A DNA stretch of 64,000 nucleotides from Deltaproteobacteria bacterium CSP1-8 (GCA_001443455.1 LDXO01000008.1:1-64000); one strand, 5' to 3'; shown: positions 19,072-28,255, numbered from the stretch's first letter. Notes: generated by a model not told the origin, from the letters alone. Numbers and translations are program-made.

Positions 19072-19139
19072 CTACCGCTTGCAGCTGACGGCTCGCCTGT
19101 TTCTCGCTGAGCGCCCGCAGCTTAGCCTGAGCGTTAGAC
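19066..19139 (+). repeat. attC 11
   Basis: GGCTAACTACCGCTTGCAGCTGACGGCTCGCC...GCGCCCGCAGCTTAGCCTGAGCGTTAGAC. Confidence 0.93.
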
Positions 19140-19221
19140 CGTCATAGAGGAAGAGGCAACATGATGCGCATTTTATAATCCACCGGATTTGTCGTTTGCT
19201 TTATTGTTGGAGGAACCTACC

Positions 19222-20189
19222 ATGCATGAAACTCTCCGCAGACAGCTTACGCTCTTGTTCCTAGTACTGGCCTTTGAAGTCTCCGCATGCGGGACAAAAT
19301 CCGTGCCTCCCCCTGCGGCAGACAAGGGCCTGGGTTACCCGCTTCACGAAGCCGTGCAACAAGACAACGTTGCACGAGTAAGTGAACTTCTCGGAAACGT
19401 GGTAGATCTCAACGGAAAGGACGCAGATGGATGGACGCCCCTCATGGTCGCCGTTTCTTGGCAAAAACCGGAAATGGTTAGACTTCTCCTTGATCGAGGA
19501 GCAAACGTGCAGGCAAGAAATGGAGAGGAAGATACGGCGCTTCACATCGCCACCAGAGCGGGCAGAGCGGGGCCCTCCGTCACAAAGGAAACCATCGAAA
19601 TCGTGGACTTGTTGATCTCCCGGGGGGCCGATCTGGAAGCAAAGCCAGACACCGGATTTACTCCCCTGCACCAAGCCGCGGCGTGGAGTCGGGTGAAAAT
19701 AGCGGAACTTCTTCTGAAAAAGGGAGCCAAGGTCAATTCCCGGACAGACGGGTCACGTGGGTCCAACCCGTTGCATGCCGCCGTTATAATCGAACGTTCC
19801 TACCCCATGGCGAAGCTGCTCGTAGATTACGGTGCGGATCTTCGCGCCCGAGCAGGATGGGGCGACACACCGCTGCACACCGCGCTGATCAATGTTCTCC
19901 TAACTCGGACATTGTGAAACTGTTCCTCGACCGCGGGGCCGATGTTAACTCGCGGATGGAAAGAGGTTTCCTTGACTGGCACCTGGGGTGTACCCCGCTG
20001 CACCTCGCGGTCTCCCTTCGGGAGACGGGCATTGCGGAGATCCTCCTTTCCCGAGGTGCTGACGTCAACGCCAAGAACGCGAAAGGAATAACTCCGTTAG
20101 GCTTTGCTCGATATAGCGAGAAACGATTTACCGCACATAATTACAAGGACATCATCGAATTGTTGCGTAAGAACGGGGCGCATGAATGA
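19222..20189 (+). pseudogene. Cassette 12: ankyrin-repeat lipoprotein with a frameshift near 19890-19917
   Basis: Lipobox-like VSACG; ankyrin repeats (DGWTPLMVAVSWQKPEMVRLLLDRGANVQARNG...) continue in another frame (SDIVKLFLDRGADVNSR...CTPLHLAVSLRETGIAEILLSRGADVNAKN). Confidence 0.8.
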
Positions 20190-20199
20190 AGTGAGCGAT

Positions 20200-20273
20200 C
20201 TGACTAAAAATTGAAATTGACGGCTCGCTTCGAATCATGCCGGAGCGTGTACAACCCGAGCGACGCGTTAAAC
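20200..20273 (+). repeat. attC 12, decayed
   Basis: TTGAAATTGACGGCTCGCTTCG...GAGCGACGCGTTAAAC; R'' not recognisable. Confidence 0.45.
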
Positions 20274-20291
20274 GAAAGAAAGGAGTTGTCG

Positions 20292-20804
20292 ATGCGTATC
20301 TATTTTATCCTGGGTGCGCTTGTGATTTTCATCGGTTCCTCCTCCTTTGCCGAGCCCGTTTCCAAGCACGAAGCAACGGAAGAGGTAATGCAATATATGA
20401 AAGCCCACAAAGCTTTGGAGACCGCCAAGTTCGGAGTGTGGTCATTATTCGAGAACATGCGGGAAGCAGCTGTGGACAAAGGAGCACAAACGGACGAGGA
20501 AAGATCTATCGAGAAAAAATATTTCCAAAAGGTAAATGAATTAATCGATCGAGAGGTAACATGGGAGGCTGTTAGGCCGGCATTCATAGGTGTTTTCGAA
20601 GAAGTTTTTACGGAATCAGAAATTAACGGACTGTTATTTTTTTTTAAATCACCAGCAGGAAAAGCATATATAGAGAAATTTCCCATTTTGACAAGAAAAT
20701 TGGTGGAGGCTAGCCAAAAAGAAACCATTCGAATCCTGCCTGGGTTGGAGAAACTGGAAGAAGAGATGAAACATGAAATGAAAGGGCGACAAGACAAGAA
20801 GTAG
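20292..20804 (+). CDS. Cassette 13: secreted DUF2059-like protein
   Basis: Signal peptide; ...VFEEVFTESEINGLLFFFKSPAGKAYIEKFPILTRKLVEAS. Confidence 0.7.
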   Translation: MRIYFILGALVIFIGSSSFAEPVSKHEATEEVMQYMKAHKALETAKFGVWSLFENMREAAVDKGAQTDEERSIEKKYFQKVNELIDREVTWEAVRPAFIGVFEEVFTESEINGLLFFFKSPAGKAYIEKFPILTRKLVEASQKETIRILPGLEKLEEEMKHEMKGRQDKK

Positions 20805-20812
20805 GTCTTGCG

Positions 20813-20888
20813 GTCTAACCACAGCTTGAAGCTGACGGCCTGCGCTGAATAAGGTTTTCGCGTCCGCAGCTTAAGCCGAGCGTTGGGC
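20813..20888 (+). repeat. attC 13
   Basis: GTCTAACCACAGCTTGAAGCTGACGGCC...GCGTCCGCAGCTTAAGCCGAGCGTTGGGC. Confidence 0.92.
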
Positions 20889-20946
20889 AGACAGGGAGCA
20901 TGGAATAACGATTGACATACAGCAATGATGGGGGTATGTTGGTGGT

Positions 20947-21177
20947 ATGAAAATAAAGACATCAGTCACACTAGCTGAGGACTTGCTGAAGGCCATCGAT
21001 GAGCAGTCGGGACCGCACAAGAGCCGATCGGATTTTATTGAGAAAGCCGTGAGGGCCTATATATCACAGGCGATTCGCGACCGGCAGAATGCAAGGGACC
21101 TCGATATTATCAACCGCAATGCAGAGCGCTTAAATCAGGAGGCAAACGATGTACTGACCTATCAGGTAATTCCATGA
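20947..21177 (+). CDS. Cassette 14: RHH (MazE-like) antitoxin
   Basis: [39 protein letters not shown]. Confidence 0.85.
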   Translation: MKIKTSVTLAEDLLKAIDEQSGPHKSRSDFIEKAVRAYISQAIRDRQNARDLDIINRNAERLNQEANDVLTYQVIP

Positions 21178-21509
21178 AACGCGGAGAACTCTACCGCGTC
21201 CCCAATCCTTCCCCAAGAGATCCGAAAAAATCCCGAGTTTTCGTCGTCGTTAGCCGACAGGTTTTACTCGACTCCCGCTTTTCAACAGTGATCTGCGCTC
21301 CAGTGTATTCAGTTCAACATGGCCTATCAACCCAGGTTAGTGTTGGAGTGGATGAAGGGTTAAAGCATAATAGCGGGATCCACTGCGACGAACTTGTAAG
21401 TTTACCTAAAGCGGCGTTGACCAATTATGTTGGTACTCTCTCTCCCAAGAAGACACAAGAACTCAATGAAGCTCTTTGCATTGCTTTAGATATACCTGAT
21501 TCAATTTAA
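21174..21509 (+). CDS. mazF: Cassette 14: MazF-type toxin
   Basis: [46 protein letters not shown]...[24 protein letters not shown]. Confidence 0.9.
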   Translation: MKRGELYRVPNPSPRDPKKSRVFVVVSRQVLLDSRFSTVICAPVYSVQHGLSTQVSVGVDEGLKHNSGIHCDELVSLPKAALTNYVGTLSPKKTQELNEALCIALDIPDSI

Positions 21510-21514
21510 CTGCT

Positions 21515-21587
21515 GCTCAACTGCTTGCAGCTGACGGCTCGCCATGGGTGAGACATGAGCGCCCGCAGCTGAAGCGGAGCGTTATGC
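21515..21587 (+). repeat. attC 14
   Basis: GCTCAACTGCTTGCAGCTGACGGCTCGCC...GCGCCCGCAGCTGAAGCGGAGCGTTATGC. Confidence 0.92.
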
Positions 21588-21658
21588 TCACGTTCAACCC
21601 CCTTGACAGAAGCATATTATACGTATAACATACGTGTGCTACGATGGAGGTTACCACA

Positions 21659-21889
21659 ATGCGGAAAAAATTGACGATTACCATTGACGAGGGGGTATAC
21701 GAGGGCCTCCATAAAGTCATTGGTCCCAGGAAAATAAGCAAATTTGTGGAGGAATTGGTCCGCCCTCATGTGATCCGGCCAAATTTGGAAGCAGCCTATG
21801 CGGAGATGGCGAAAGAGGAGGAACGCGAAAAGGAGGCCTTGGAATGGGCGGAGGGATTGATCGGGGACATATCAGATGAAGCGGGGTGA
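21659..21889 (+). CDS. Cassette 15: MazE-like antitoxin
   Basis: MRKKLTITIDEGVYEGLHKVIGPRKISKFVEELVRPHVI; GGAGG RBS upstream. Confidence 0.82.
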   Translation: MRKKLTITIDEGVYEGLHKVIGPRKISKFVEELVRPHVIRPNLEAAYAEMAKEEEREKEALEWAEGLIGDISDEAG

Positions 21890-22199
21890 AATATGGTGGG
21901 TCAATTTTAATCCGTCTATCGGCGGCGAGATCCGCAAGGTACGCCCCGCCGTCATCGTGAGTAATGACGCTGCCAATAAATTCCTCAATAGAGTTCAAGT
22001 AATTCCCTTCACGAGCAAAACCGAAAAGGTTTTCCCAAGTGAAGCACTCGTTTCAGTCGAAGGAAAAGTATTAAAGGCTGTAGCCGACCAAATAAATACG
22101 GCAAGTAAGCTGCGGTTGACAAAGAAAATGGGTGAGCTTTCGGCCGATGATTTACGGAAAGTGGAGACAGCAATAAAAGTACAATTGGATCTACATTGA
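21876..22199 (+). CDS. mazF: Cassette 15: MazF/PemK-type toxin
   Basis: MKRGEIWWVNFNPSIGGEIRKVRPAVIVSNDAANKFLNRVQVIPFTSKTEKVFPSEALV. Confidence 0.93.
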   Translation: MKRGEIWWVNFNPSIGGEIRKVRPAVIVSNDAANKFLNRVQVIPFTSKTEKVFPSEALVSVEGKVLKAVADQINTASKLRLTKKMGELSADDLRKVETAIKVQLDLH

Positions 22200-22204
22200 A
22201 CGGA

Positions 22205-22279
22205 GCATAACAACAGGCTGAAGCTGACGGCTGCCCTGCCAAATACCTGAGGCCCCGCAGCTTAGCCTGGGCGTTATGT
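22205..22279 (+). repeat. attC 15
   Basis: GCATAACAACAGGCTGAAGCTGACGGCTGCCC...GCCCCGCAGCTTAGCCTGGGCGTTATGT. Confidence 0.93.
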
Positions 22280-22384
22280 TGTCCTTCCAAAGGCTGAAAT
22301 CGAGGCTGAACAGGCTTGATGGCTGCCCTGTCTGCGCCGCTTGACAATATGTCATATACGACATAAGATATCTTTGTGAGCCCG

Positions 22385-22705
22385 ATGGATAAACCGCTGG
22401 TCTGGCTACATGGGGAGGTGAAGACGCCGCCTTTTTCGCGGGCGGCGTGTCTGGAGGCCGGATTTCTTCTTCGGGCTCTCCAGCGCGGGGATACGATCTC
22501 CATGCCTCAATCTCACCTGATGCCTGCTATCGGCCCGCGCTGTCACGAACTTCGGATTGTCGATGAGAAGGTGAGCTGGCGTATCGTCTATCGCATTGAC
22601 GCTGACGCAATCGTGATCCTTGAAGTGTTTGAAAAGAAGACGGCCAATACGCCGCGCCATGTGGTCGAAGTTTGTCGCCGGCGCCTCAAAAGTTACGAAT
22701 CCTAG
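22385..22705 (+). CDS. Cassette 16: HigB-like (Gp49 type) toxin
   Basis: VKTPPFSRAACLEAGFLLRALQRGDTISMPQSHLMPAIGPRCHELRIVDEKVSWRIVYRID. Confidence 0.87.
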   Translation: MDKPLVWLHGEVKTPPFSRAACLEAGFLLRALQRGDTISMPQSHLMPAIGPRCHELRIVDEKVSWRIVYRIDADAIVILEVFEKKTANTPRHVVEVCRRRLKSYES

Positions 22706-22721
22706 ATGGAGAGTGAACACC

Positions 22722-23051
22722 ATGGATAAAGCGAAAAAAAAGCGCCTTGAGACAAAAGGCTGGAAGGTGGGGACCACCAGTGAGTTCCTTGGGCTTTCTC
22801 CCGAGGAAACCCGCTATATCGAACTCAAGCTGGCCTTAAGCGAACATCTTCGGAGACGCCGCGTCCGTCGGAAGCTGACCCAGGAACAACTCGCCAAGCT
22901 GCTCAGTTCCAGTCAATCCCGTGTGGCCAAAATGGAGTCGGGCGATCCCTCGGTTTCCCTTGATTTACTGATTCGTTCGCTCTTGGCTTTGGGCACCTCG
23001 GAGCGGGATCTGGCGAAAGTGATTGCGATGTCTGGTGGAATGGCAACATAA
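22722..23051 (+). CDS. Cassette 16: HigA-like XRE antitoxin
   Basis: FLGLSPEETRYIELKLALSEHLRRRRVRRKLTQEQLAKLLSSSQSRVAKMESGDPSVSLDLLIRSLLALG. Confidence 0.9.
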   Translation: MDKAKKKRLETKGWKVGTTSEFLGLSPEETRYIELKLALSEHLRRRRVRRKLTQEQLAKLLSSSQSRVAKMESGDPSVSLDLLIRSLLALGTSERDLAKVIAMSGGMAT

Positions 23052-23150
23052 CAGGCTGAAGCTGACGGCTCCTTCGCGTTCACGCTTTTTCTGTTGCTCG
23101 CGGTTAAAAAGCGCACCCGCTCGGCCCGCAGCTGAACCTGAGCGTTAGGC
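23046..23150 (+). repeat. attC 16 (long form)
   Basis: ACATAACAGGCTGAAGCTGACGGCTCC...TCGGCCCGCAGCTGAACCTGAGCGTTAGGC. Confidence 0.92.
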
Positions 23151-23172
23151 CTATCTTCGGAAGGGTAGAAAA

Positions 23173-23631
23173 ATGCCCCACCCGTCAATCGATACAGAAA
23201 CAATCATGATGGCGCTCGATGACCACACGGGCTCCGAATATTTTCTGGATCTTGAGACGGGCGAGGTGGTGAGATTTTCCGCCGATCCGGCATTGAACGA
23301 AGATGTTGAGGATGAATTTGGCGAGGCAATGGCGAATAACTCCGATAGATTCCGACGGATTGATCCGATTCCTTCCTCGAAGGCCTTCCAGGTTATAGCG
23401 GATTTTATGGAATCATTGCCCGAGTCGAAAGCCAAGAAATCCTTGTCCCAGGCATTGAGCCGTTCGCATCCCTTCAGGAACTTCAAGGACATGCTCGTTT
23501 CTTTTCCCGACATCCGCGAAAATTGGTTTCGGTATCATGACGAGGTTTACAAGGGGTTTGCCGTATCCTGGCTGATGGAAGAAGGTGTTGAAGGAGATCT
23601 TCGACCCGTATGGTTTGAGAAGAAGGCCTAA
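23173..23631 (+). CDS. Cassette 17: UPF0158 family protein
   Basis: EYFLDLETGEVVRFS...RFRRIDPIPSSKAFQVIADFMESLPE...LSRSHPFRNFKDML...RENWFRYHDE. Confidence 0.85.
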   Translation: MPHPSIDTETIMMALDDHTGSEYFLDLETGEVVRFSADPALNEDVEDEFGEAMANNSDRFRRIDPIPSSKAFQVIADFMESLPESKAKKSLSQALSRSHPFRNFKDMLVSFPDIRENWFRYHDEVYKGFAVSWLMEEGVEGDLRPVWFEKKA

Positions 23632-23736
23632 CAACGGCTTGGAGCTGACGGCTCCTTCGGCGGTCATGCTTTTTTTTTATCGTTCGCTGAAAAAAGCGTG
23701 CCCTCCTCAGCCCGCAGCTTAAACCGGGCGTTATGT
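23626..23736 (+). repeat. attC 17 (long form)
   Basis: GCCTAACAACGGCTTGGAGCTGACGGCTCC...CAGCCCGCAGCTTAAACCGGGCGTTATGT. Confidence 0.92.
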
Positions 23737-23829
23737 GGGCTCTAAACGAGGCTCGGCCTGTTGCCGAATGAACCGAGCCACCGTATAGTAAAAAGCATAA
23801 AGGAGCATCAACGGCAAGGAGAACCCATC

Positions 23830-24033
23830 ATGAAACTGCATGTGGTCCTGGAACCCAGCGAAGAAGGCGGATATACGGCCTGTGTGCCCGCCCTGCCCGG
23901 GTGCATCAGCGAAGGGAATACCCGGGAGGAGGCGCTGGCCAATATCAAAGAAGCAATCCAACTCTATATTGAACCTGTAGAGGACGACATCGAATTTGCA
24001 CCCAATACCGAGGTCATAGAGATCGCCGTATGA
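23830..24033 (+). CDS. hicB: Cassette 18: HicB antitoxin
   Basis: MKLHVVLEPSEEGGYTACVPALPGCISEGNTREEALANIKEAIQLYIE. Confidence 0.93.
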   Translation: MKLHVVLEPSEEGGYTACVPALPGCISEGNTREEALANIKEAIQLYIEPVEDDIEFAPNTEVIEIAV

Positions 24034-24257
24034 TCAAGGTCCCCAGCCTGGATTACCATGTGGTAGTTCGGGCGCTCCGCCGTGCGGGGTGGGTCGTAGT
24101 TCGGCAGCGTGGGAGCCATATACGCCTGCAGAAGATAACGCCCACCGAAACGCTCAAGCTCATCGTCCCGGCCCACCGCCCGATCAAGCGTTCCACCCTT
24201 TCCCATATCCTCAAGCAAGCCAAACTGACTGTAGAAGAATTGAATGAATTAATATGA
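24030..24257 (+). CDS. hicA: Cassette 18: HicA toxin
   Basis: RALRRAGWVVVRQRGSHIRLQK...LIVPAHRPIKRSTLSHILKQAKLTVEE. Confidence 0.93.
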   Translation: MIKVPSLDYHVVVRALRRAGWVVVRQRGSHIRLQKITPTETLKLIVPAHRPIKRSTLSHILKQAKLTVEELNELI

Positions 24258-24262
24258 GCCAC

Positions 24263-25579
24263 CACTGCTGTCCCATCATAAGTCGAATAGCGGCAACAGG
24301 TTAGCGTTTTCGTTCATTATGATTTCCGGAATCGAGATTGGAAAGCACCTGAATCAATGGCCTTTTCTCGAAAACGGTGATGCTCAGGATCTGTAGAATT
24401 GTGTAGAGACTCAAGTCCAGATGAAGCCGTTTCTTGATGATGGCGACCAGGACATACATCGAGATGGCGATCCATATCTGGGTCTTGACCGCATTCTCGG
24501 AGGTCCCAAAGAACGCCTTGATCCGCAGGTGTTGCTTGATCCATTTGAAAAACAGTTCGATCTGCCAGCGAGACTTGTAAAGCAAAGAGATGCTTTCTGC
24601 CGGAAGAGAAAAATCGTTGGTTAAAAACGTCAGCATCTTTTTCTTTTCGAGATCGAAAAACCGGATGCGGCGGAGTTGGCCGGGATAATCCTTTGATGAG
24701 TAGAAACCCGTCAGAGAAATCGTCTGGTCGGATTTTATCCCGGCGGCCTTGTCGGCCGGATGCGAGTATACCCTGCGGAACTGAAGATTCCCCTTGGCGC
24801 GCATCACGAAGAAGGCCATGCATTGCGTCAAGGTATACAGTCGTGAAAAATCGAGGTGCCCTCGGTCCATCACGTAGTAGGAGCCCGGTTCCGGAATGAG
24901 TTCGTCCAGAACTTTCACATCGTGGAATTTGCCGTCGGTGATCTTGATGAACGAAGGGATGTTTCCTCGTAAATCCAATAAGGCGTGCATCTTGACGGCT
25001 CCTTTGTGCTTTCGGAACCGCGCCCATGGAAACAGGGACAGGCACAGGTCGATCGTAGTGGAATCGAGGGCGTATACCGTTTGCTCCAAATCCACGGCCA
25101 GTGGATCGTTGATATAGAGGGGACGTGCAATATGGATCAACACCTGCGCGAAGTCGGCATAGATGCGCCAGTTTCGATTCTCGTTGGCGTTGGCCAGCGT
25201 GTTTCGGGAGATGCCTCCGCGAATGCCCATGTGATAGAGCTTCGGTTGGACGGAACGAAGGCAGGCCTCGATGTCCCGAAGACTCTCGCGATAGGTGAGC
25301 TGGGCGAATGCCATGCAAAGGAATTGGTCCAGACACGAAAAACTCAAGACCTTGTAATCGCCCCGGTATCTCCGGACGCACTTCCGGAAATCGTGCATCG
25401 GCAAGAACTCGACGAGTTGGGAGAAAATGGTGCGGCCAGTATTCATAGACCATCCCTTCGAAACCGGAATGGCCACAGGGTATCCGCGAATTGAAATCGG
25501 TGACAGCGAATATTAGGTTTAACCGCATGTATTTAATCCATTTTTAGATTCAGGCACATGCAACGTTGGGACAGCAGTG
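24263..25579 (-). mobile_element. IS4-family insertion sequence
   Basis: TIRs CACTGCTGTCCCA; 9-bp duplication ATGAGCCAC at 24254-24262 and 25580-25588, adjoining and overlapping attC 18. Confidence 0.92.
24301..25476 (-). CDS. IS4-family transposase (DUF4372-type N-terminus)
   Basis: FSQLVEFLPMHDFRKCVRRYRGDYKVLSFSCLDQFLCMAFAQLTYRESLRDIEACLRS...YALDSTTIDLCLSLFPWA...YVMDRGHLDFSRLY...YKSRWQIELFFKWIKQHLRIKAFFGTSENAVKTQIWIAI. Confidence 0.93.
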   Translation of the reverse strand: MAIPVSKGWSMNTGRTIFSQLVEFLPMHDFRKCVRRYRGDYKVLSFSCLDQFLCMAFAQLTYRESLRDIEACLRSVQPKLYHMGIRGGISRNTLANANENRNWRIYADFAQVLIHIARPLYINDPLAVDLEQTVYALDSTTIDLCLSLFPWARFRKHKGAVKMHALLDLRGNIPSFIKITDGKFHDVKVLDELIPEPGSYYVMDRGHLDFSRLYTLTQCMAFFVMRAKGNLQFRRVYSHPADKAAGIKSDQTISLTGFYSSKDYPGQLRRIRFFDLEKKKMLTFLTNDFSLPAESISLLYKSRWQIELFFKWIKQHLRIKAFFGTSENAVKTQIWIAISMYVLVAIIKKRLHLDLSLYTILQILSITVFEKRPLIQVLSNLDSGNHNERKR

Positions 25580-25586
25580 ATGAGCC

Positions 25587-25660
25587 ACATAACAGACTGA
25601 AGCTGACGGCTCGCCTGCGGATAAGGCGTGAGCGCCCGAAGTTTAGTCTGAGCGTTATAC
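25587..25660 (+). repeat. attC 18
   Basis: ACATAACAGACTGAAGCTGACGGCTCGCC...GCGCCCGAAGTTTAGTCTGAGCGTTATAC. Confidence 0.92.
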
Positions 25661-25677
25661 GCACTTTGGAGTATTAG

Positions 25678-26067
25678 ATGAATACTCGCAGTCACATCAA
25701 GATTAGCTTCATAGTTACGGCGGTCTGGGTACTGTTTTGGTTGCTCGGATGGCCAGATTACTACCAACAGTATTCCAGCCGATTTATGATGATATTTGTC
25801 ATTGCTCTTATTCCTTTGTTTTGGATCCTCATATTCAGGATACTACGATCAATTAAAAGCAAACGGATATATAAATCGATAATACTATCAATCTATTTTA
25901 CGGTTCCATTCTTCATATATGACTATATTTATTGCGGAATATATTTAGGAAACGGCATAAAATTCATCACGAAATATTGGTATCTAACTATTTATTACTT
26001 AATACCATGGATCATGGGTCCGTTTACTGCTGTTTGGATTGAGAGCAGAGCAAAGCATATGGACTAA
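25678..26067 (+). CDS. Cassette 19: hypothetical membrane protein
   Basis: Multiple hydrophobic segments; lies cleanly between two attC sites. Confidence 0.65.
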   Translation: MNTRSHIKISFIVTAVWVLFWLLGWPDYYQQYSSRFMMIFVIALIPLFWILIFRILRSIKSKRIYKSIILSIYFTVPFFIYDYIYCGIYLGNGIKFITKYWYLTIYYLIPWIMGPFTAVWIESRAKHMD

Positions 26068-26074
26068 TCTTGGC

Positions 26075-26151
26075 GTATAACAACAGGCTGAAGCTGACGG
26101 CTCGCTTGGTGTGGGTCGTGAGACGCCCGCAGCTTAACCGGAGCATTAGAT
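26075..26151 (+). repeat. attC 19 (variant R' ATTAGAT)
   Basis: GTATAACAACAGGCTGAAGCTGACGGCTCGC...ACGCCCGCAGCTTAACCGGAGCATTAGAT. Confidence 0.9.
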
Positions 26152-26252
26152 TTACCCGGCTTTAACGTCAAATGCGACAAGTGGAGCATACACCTTGTAA
26201 TCGATGACTGTATTGTGTACAATGAAATACAACACGTGCAGGAGGATTACTG

Positions 26253-26471
26253 ATGAGTAGAGCGATATCGATTCGGATCCCAGACGAATTAGCGGAGCAA
26301 TTGGAAGGGGTCGCCAAAGAGACCGACCGGCCCAGGTCCTATATAATCCAGAAAGCATTAGAGTCCTATCTGGAGGATATCGCGGACCTACAAATTGCCT
26401 TGGATCGTCTTCGGGATAAAAGCGATCCCCTCGTCACCAGTGCGGAGATGAGGAAATCCCTTGGCCTATAG
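26253..26471 (+). CDS. Cassette 20: RHH RelB-like antitoxin
   Basis: MSRAISIRIPDELAEQLEGVAKETDRPRSYIIQKALESYLEDIADLQIALDRL. Confidence 0.9.
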   Translation: MSRAISIRIPDELAEQLEGVAKETDRPRSYIIQKALESYLEDIADLQIALDRLRDKSDPLVTSAEMRKSLGL

Positions 26472-26715
26472 GATCGTTTACAAGAAATCGGTCCAGCGGG
26501 ATCTGAAAAAATTAAGCAAAGCTCAGGCTTCGCACATCCTTGATCAAATCGATAAAGAACTAATAGAACATCCCGACTCATACCCGACCCTGAAGGGCCA
26601 GTTCGCTGGTCTCCGAAAATATCGTATCGGTGATTATCGCGTCATCTACGTCATTCTGGACAAAGACGTGTTGATTCTAAGAATTGGACATCGTCGAGAA
26701 GTATATAAGAAGTGA
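26461..26715 (+). CDS. relE: Cassette 20: RelE-type toxin
   Basis: YRIVYKKSVQRDLKKLSKAQASHILDQIDKEL...FAGLRKYRIGDYRVIYVILDKDVLILRIGHRREVYKK. Confidence 0.93.
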   Translation: MAYRIVYKKSVQRDLKKLSKAQASHILDQIDKELIEHPDSYPTLKGQFAGLRKYRIGDYRVIYVILDKDVLILRIGHRREVYKK

Positions 26716-26729
26716 ATATTTATCGGGAA

Positions 26730-26800
26730 ATCTAACAGGCTGAAGCTGACGGCTGCCCTGTTTCTCGCCGGGGCCCCGCAGCTTAGCCTGCGCGTTAGGC
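26730..26800 (+). repeat. attC 20
   Basis: ATCTAACAGGCTGAAGCTGACGGCTGCCC...GCCCCGCAGCTTAGCCTGCGCGTTAGGC. Confidence 0.92.
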
Positions 26801-26841
26801 ACACCTGAATAGAAAAGGAGCAAAGAGAGGAGAAGTATTGT

Positions 26842-27620
26842 ATGGGAAGCGTCTTATTCGAGAAGCGGAATCGAATTGGATATATCACCCTGAACCGACC
26901 TGAAGCTCTCCATGCCCTCAACGATGAACTAAATGACGCGTTGTGGGATGTCTGGGCGGAATTTAACGCAGACAATGCGTTGGATGTAGCCATCGTAACC
27001 GGAACGGGTAAGGCTTTTTGTTCTGGCGCCGACCTGAAATCGTTCATACCGCGATGGGAACATGCCAAAATGCTCGATGTCAGGAAGAACGTGGCGAGGG
27101 AGATCGGCGGTGGGATAACAAGAGGTCAACATCGAATTCGAAGCCAATCATTGCAGCCGTAAATGGCTACGCAATTGGCGGGGGTTTCGAGCTTGCACTT
27201 GCATGCGATATTCGCGTGGCATCCGAAAAGGCAAAATTTGGGGTGTTCGAAGTGAGACAGGGTCTCCACCAGGGGGATGGGGGTATTGTCCGCCTTATTG
27301 CTATTGCAGGCATCGGAACGGCACTTGATCTTACTTTGACAGGTCGAGAAGTTTCTGCCGACGAGGCATATAGACTGGGGTTGGTCAACAAAGTTGTTTC
27401 ACACGACAGCTTGTTGGGGGCCGCTGAGGATTACGCACGAATGATTTTACAAAATAGCCAGCAGGCTATTCGTTCGGCGAAAGAGACGATACATGAGGTT
27501 ATTGGTCGCCCGCTGGACGATGCATTAAGAATAGAAACGATCAACGGATATTCGAGTGTTGGAGATTTTAATGAGGTAAGAGAAAGACTCGCGATGTTTT
27601 TCAGAAAAGAAACGGTATAA
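26842..27620 (+). pseudogene. Cassette 21: enoyl-CoA hydratase/isomerase (crotonase) with a frameshift near 27105-27125
   Basis: VLFEKRNRIGYITLNRPEALHALNDEL...VTGTGKAFCSGADLKSF then in another frame KPIIAAVNGYAIGGGFELALACDIRVASEKAKFGVFEV. Confidence 0.85.
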
Positions 27621-27624
27621 GCGT

Positions 27625-27699
27625 GCCTAACCACAGGCTGAAGCTGACGGCTGCCCAAAGAAGTGCCCGAGGCCCCGCAGCTTAGCCGGAGCGTTAGGC
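27625..27699 (+). repeat. attC 21
   Basis: GCCTAACCACAGGCTGAAGCTGACGGCTGCCC...GCCCCGCAGCTTAGCCGGAGCGTTAGGC. Confidence 0.93.
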
Positions 27700-27751
27700 T
27701 CTCAAAGTCGCATTGATATTGAAGGCATGCTGTCTGAGGGAGGAGTTCCCA

Positions 27752-28246
27752 ATGCTGCGAAGCGTCAAGAGATTCATTGATTATTTCGACGGAATCCGGC
27801 GTCGCACCCTGCATTTCATCGACGCCATCCCCGCGGACAGAATCGATTGGTTCCCCAGTGACGGCGAATTCTCATTCGGAGACCTCATCCGCCATTTGGC
27901 CGCCACCGAGGATATGTTTGTCGGCGCCGTGTTGAATGGAAAATGGAAATATGCTGGGCACAAAATCCAAGAGAAACAGGAACGCGACGTTGCCATCATG
28001 TTACTCATGTCAACACACCAAGAAGCCATGAAGCGATTGGGCACCTTAAGCGACTCTGTTTTGGATGAAAGTCGCCCATCTCTAAACGGCCCGGAAGTCA
28101 AGACCTGGCGCTTGTTGATGGCGATGGCCGAACACGAAGTTCATCATCGTAGTCAATTAGCAATGTACTTAACACTGATCAAAATTAAACCCCCTCACAT
28201 CTATGGTTTGGGCGTGGAGGATGTGATCGCATTGGCAACCGGATAA
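27752..28246 (+). CDS. Cassette 22: DinB-family protein
   Basis: FIDYFDGIRRRTLHFIDAIPADRIDWFPSDGEFSFGDLIRHLAATEDMFV...EHEVHHRSQLAMYLTLI (three-His DinB pattern). Confidence 0.87.
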   Translation: MLRSVKRFIDYFDGIRRRTLHFIDAIPADRIDWFPSDGEFSFGDLIRHLAATEDMFVGAVLNGKWKYAGHKIQEKQERDVAIMLLMSTHQEAMKRLGTLSDSVLDESRPSLNGPEVKTWRLLMAMAEHEVHHRSQLAMYLTLIKIKPPHIYGLGVEDVIALATG

Positions 28247-28255
28247 TAAAATGGA

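Noticed and set aside
19880-19920. TGA stop in the ankyrin gene considered as another selenocysteine codon
   Set aside because: Continuation is in a different frame, so it is a frameshift rather than a recoded UGA.
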